From NCBI GenBank assembly GCA_052274345.1, contig DAVZGP010000088.1, positions 1-15,181 on the forward strand: a DNA stretch of 15,181 nt, written 5' to 3'. Below the pieces are notes generated by a model that made no database searches, was not told where the DNA came from, and saw nothing but the letters and a program-made list of their open reading frames with translations. The stretch comes from Clostridium_AD sp937920395. Its GTDB lineage: Bacteria; Bacillota; Clostridia; Clostridiales; Clostridiaceae. Shown piece after piece: positions 13,524-15,181 of the stretch. Each line of letters starts with the position of its first letter. Within the stretch, counting starts at the first letter, position 1. The translations under genes were made by a program, and so were the position numbers.

Positions 13524-15095
13524 ATGGAAAAAGTTAAATTTGATGAATTAGGACTAAACGAATCTGTACTACACGCTATACAGGATTTAAAATTTGAATA
13601 CCCATCTGATATCCAAGAAAAAGCTATCCCAGTAGTACTCGCTGGCTTTGATATCATAGGTCAAGCTCAAACAGGAACTGGTAAAACATTAGCATTCGGT
13701 GCACCTATATTGAGTAGAATGGAAAAATCAAACGGTAAGGTTCAAGCAATAATAATGTCTCCAACAAGAGAACTTGCTGTTCAAGTTTCTGAAGAACTTC
13801 AACGTATTGCAAAACATGAAAGAATTAAGATATTACCAATCTATGGTGGTCAATCTATCGATAGACAAATATCAGCTCTAAAAAGAGGCGTAGATATTGT
13901 AGTTGGAACTCCAGGAAGATTACTAGACCATATTAGAAAAGGTACTTTAAAACTAGCAAATGCTAAATTTCTTGTTTTAGATGAAGCTGACGAAATGTTA
14001 AACATGGGCTTTATTGAAGATATTGAAAGTATTATAAGTAACTTAAGTGAAGATAGACAGACATTACTTTTCTCAGCTACTATGCCAAGAGCTATTAAAA
14101 TATTGTCAAAGAAATATATGCATCCTGAAACAAAGATTATTGCAATAGAAAAGAAATCTTTAACTGTTTCTACTATTAAGCAATATTATTATGAAGTAAA
14201 TAATAAAAACAAATTTGAATCTCTATGTAGAATTCTTGATGTTGATGCTCCTAAAACTTGTATATTATTCTGTAAAACTAAAAAAGGTGTAGATGAGTTA
14301 GTTGATGCATTACAACCTAGAGGTTATACAGTAGAAGGTATGCACGGAGACATGAAACAAAGCCAAAGAATGAACACTCTTAAAAAATTCAAAGAAGGTA
14401 ATTTAAACTTCTTAATTGCAACTGATGTAGCTGCAAGAGGAATAGATGTAGAGGATGTTACTCATGTAATAAATTATGATTTACCACAAGATAGCGAATC
14501 ATATATACATAGAATTGGTAGAACAGGTAGAGCTGGTAAAGAAGGTACAGCATATAGTCTTATTACAAGACGTGAATCATCAGCTATAAGACAAATTGAA
14601 CGTGATACTAAAAGCGTAATTAATAAAAAAACTGTACCTACTATAACAGATATTTTTGCTGCTAAATCAGACACTATTATAGATCAAATAAAATTAGTTC
14701 TAAAAGAAAATTTATATGAAAATTTTCTTCCACTAGGACAAAATCTTATTGCAGAATTTGGTGATGAGGATGTAGCTGCTTCTTTAATAAAAATTATTTT
14801 TGATAAAGAAGTTAACTATAACTATGCAGATGATAGTACAACAACAACATCTGATACTGTTAGATTATTCTTATCTATAGGAAGAATGGATGAAGTTATG
14901 ACTAAGGATATTATCGCTTTCTTATGTGAAACTGCTAATATTAACAAAAATGAACTTGGCCGTATTGACATCTTAGATAAATTTTCTTTCTTAGATGTAC
15001 CATCAAACTTAGTTGATGCTATTTTAACTAATAGTTCAGGTAAGAGATTAAACAGCAGAAAAGTAAATATTGAAGTTGCTAAATCTAGAAGATAA
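13524..15095 (+). CDS. DEAD-box RNA helicase with C-terminal DbpA-type RNA-binding domain
   Basis: A 523-residue ATP-dependent RNA helicase that remodels RNA duplexes, typically in ribosome assembly, mRNA turnover and cold adaptation. All core motifs are intact: Q motif (Phe6 to Gln31), motif I AQTGTGKT (48-55), Ia PTRELA (80-85), Ib TPGR (129-132), II DEAD (153-156), III SAT (184-186), V ATDVAARGID (299-308) and VI HRIGRTGR (329-336). After a dimerisation-like region (about 370-435) and a Thr/Ser-rich linker (438-444) comes a DbpA/DeaD-type RNA-binding domain (about 446-521; VRLFLSIGRMD to RKVNIEVAK). This C-terminal domain and the total length fit the CshA/DbpA/DeaD group. The exact paralogue is not certain, so no symbol is given. 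The start ATG follows AGAGGA at somewhat long spacing. It is probably transcribed alone, with a strong terminator downstream. Confidence 0.93.
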   Translation: MEKVKFDELGLNESVLHAIQDLKFEYPSDIQEKAIPVVLAGFDIIGQAQTGTGKTLAFGAPILSRMEKSNGKVQAIIMSPTRELAVQVSEELQRIAKHERIKILPIYGGQSIDRQISALKRGVDIVVGTPGRLLDHIRKGTLKLANAKFLVLDEADEMLNMGFIEDIESIISNLSEDRQTLLFSATMPRAIKILSKKYMHPETKIIAIEKKSLTVSTIKQYYYEVNNKNKFESLCRILDVDAPKTCILFCKTKKGVDELVDALQPRGYTVEGMHGDMKQSQRMNTLKKFKEGNLNFLIATDVAARGIDVEDVTHVINYDLPQDSESYIHRIGRTGRAGKEGTAYSLITRRESSAIRQIERDTKSVINKKTVPTITDIFAAKSDTIIDQIKLVLKENLYENFLPLGQNLIAEFGDEDVAASLIKIIFDKEVNYNYADDSTTTTSDTVRLFLSIGRMDEVMTKDIIAFLCETANINKNELGRIDILDKFSFLDVPSNLVDAILTNSSGKRLNSRKVNIEVAKSRR

Positions 15096-15108
15096 TTTTA
15101 ACAAACAG

Positions 15109-15163
15109 AGGGGGTGTCTCAAAATGATTTAAAAATCATTTCAAGAGGCATCTCCTTTTCTTT
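15109..15163 (+). terminator. Strong two-part hairpin terminator after the helicase gene
   Basis: AGGGGGTGTCTC (15109-15120) pairs with GAGGCATCTCCT (15145-15156) over 12 positions, some as G-U. Inside it, AAATGATTT and AAATCATTT form a second stem (15122-15130 and 15133-15141). TTTTCTTT follows. The G-U pairs make it much stronger on the plus strand. Confidence 0.85.
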
Positions 15164-15181
15164 GTTATTTTTAGGCCAAAT

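Overview
The window looks like chromosome of a low-GC Firmicute, most likely a Clostridium sensu stricto. The DNA is strongly AT-rich, the Shine-Dalgarno sequences are strong (AGGAGG/GGGGTGAT type), and GTG and TTG starts are used. The genes also fit: a class I fructose-bisphosphate aldolase, a giant 2-hydroxyacyl-CoA dehydratase activase-type protein and a preQ1-controlled queuosine-precursor transporter. A proteolytic Clostridium of the C. botulinum/C. sporogenes type is my best guess, but this is inference from gene content and not from any marker gene.

Left part (1-2384). The left edge holds the first 31 codons of an aminoglycoside N(3)-acetyltransferase-like gene (minus strand), which then hits a stop codon; it is a remnant or is disrupted. 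Next come a Rho-independent terminator, a class I FBP aldolase gene (fda) with an extended -10 promoter, and a small four-helix membrane protein of unknown role, all on the minus strand. A gene-free 630-base stretch follows. It holds a perfect 22-bp hairpin with an internal AGGAGG and a roughly 150-base imperfect palindrome with a strikingly GC-rich core, probably an interspersed repeat or structured RNA.

Centre (2385-9170). A 1,427-residue minus-strand gene encodes two fused ATP-dependent activase domains followed by two dehydratase-like iron-sulfur modules. Divergent from it, across a 466-base AT-rich spacer, is a two-gene ABC importer operon of the nitrate/sulfonate/taurine type (ATPase and permease, overlapping by 17 bases, no binding protein). 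A small TPR protein follows. A perfect 10-bp hairpin then separates it from the convergent operon to its right.

Right part (9170-15181). A minus-strand cluster reads, in transcription order: M16 zinc peptidase, recX (TTG start 2 bases after the peptidase stop), and a membrane-anchored transglutaminase-like protein. Divergent from it is a queT transporter gene with a clear sigma-A promoter and a preQ1-I riboswitch whose pseudoknot overlaps the Shine-Dalgarno sequence. The window closes with a complete DEAD-box RNA helicase gene of the DbpA/CshA type and its terminator.

Most of this is ordinary housekeeping. The parts most worth a second look are the fused activase/dehydratase protein, the structured non-coding elements at 1902-2345, and the binding-protein-less ABC operon. 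No tRNA, rRNA, CRISPR array or transposase gene was seen.
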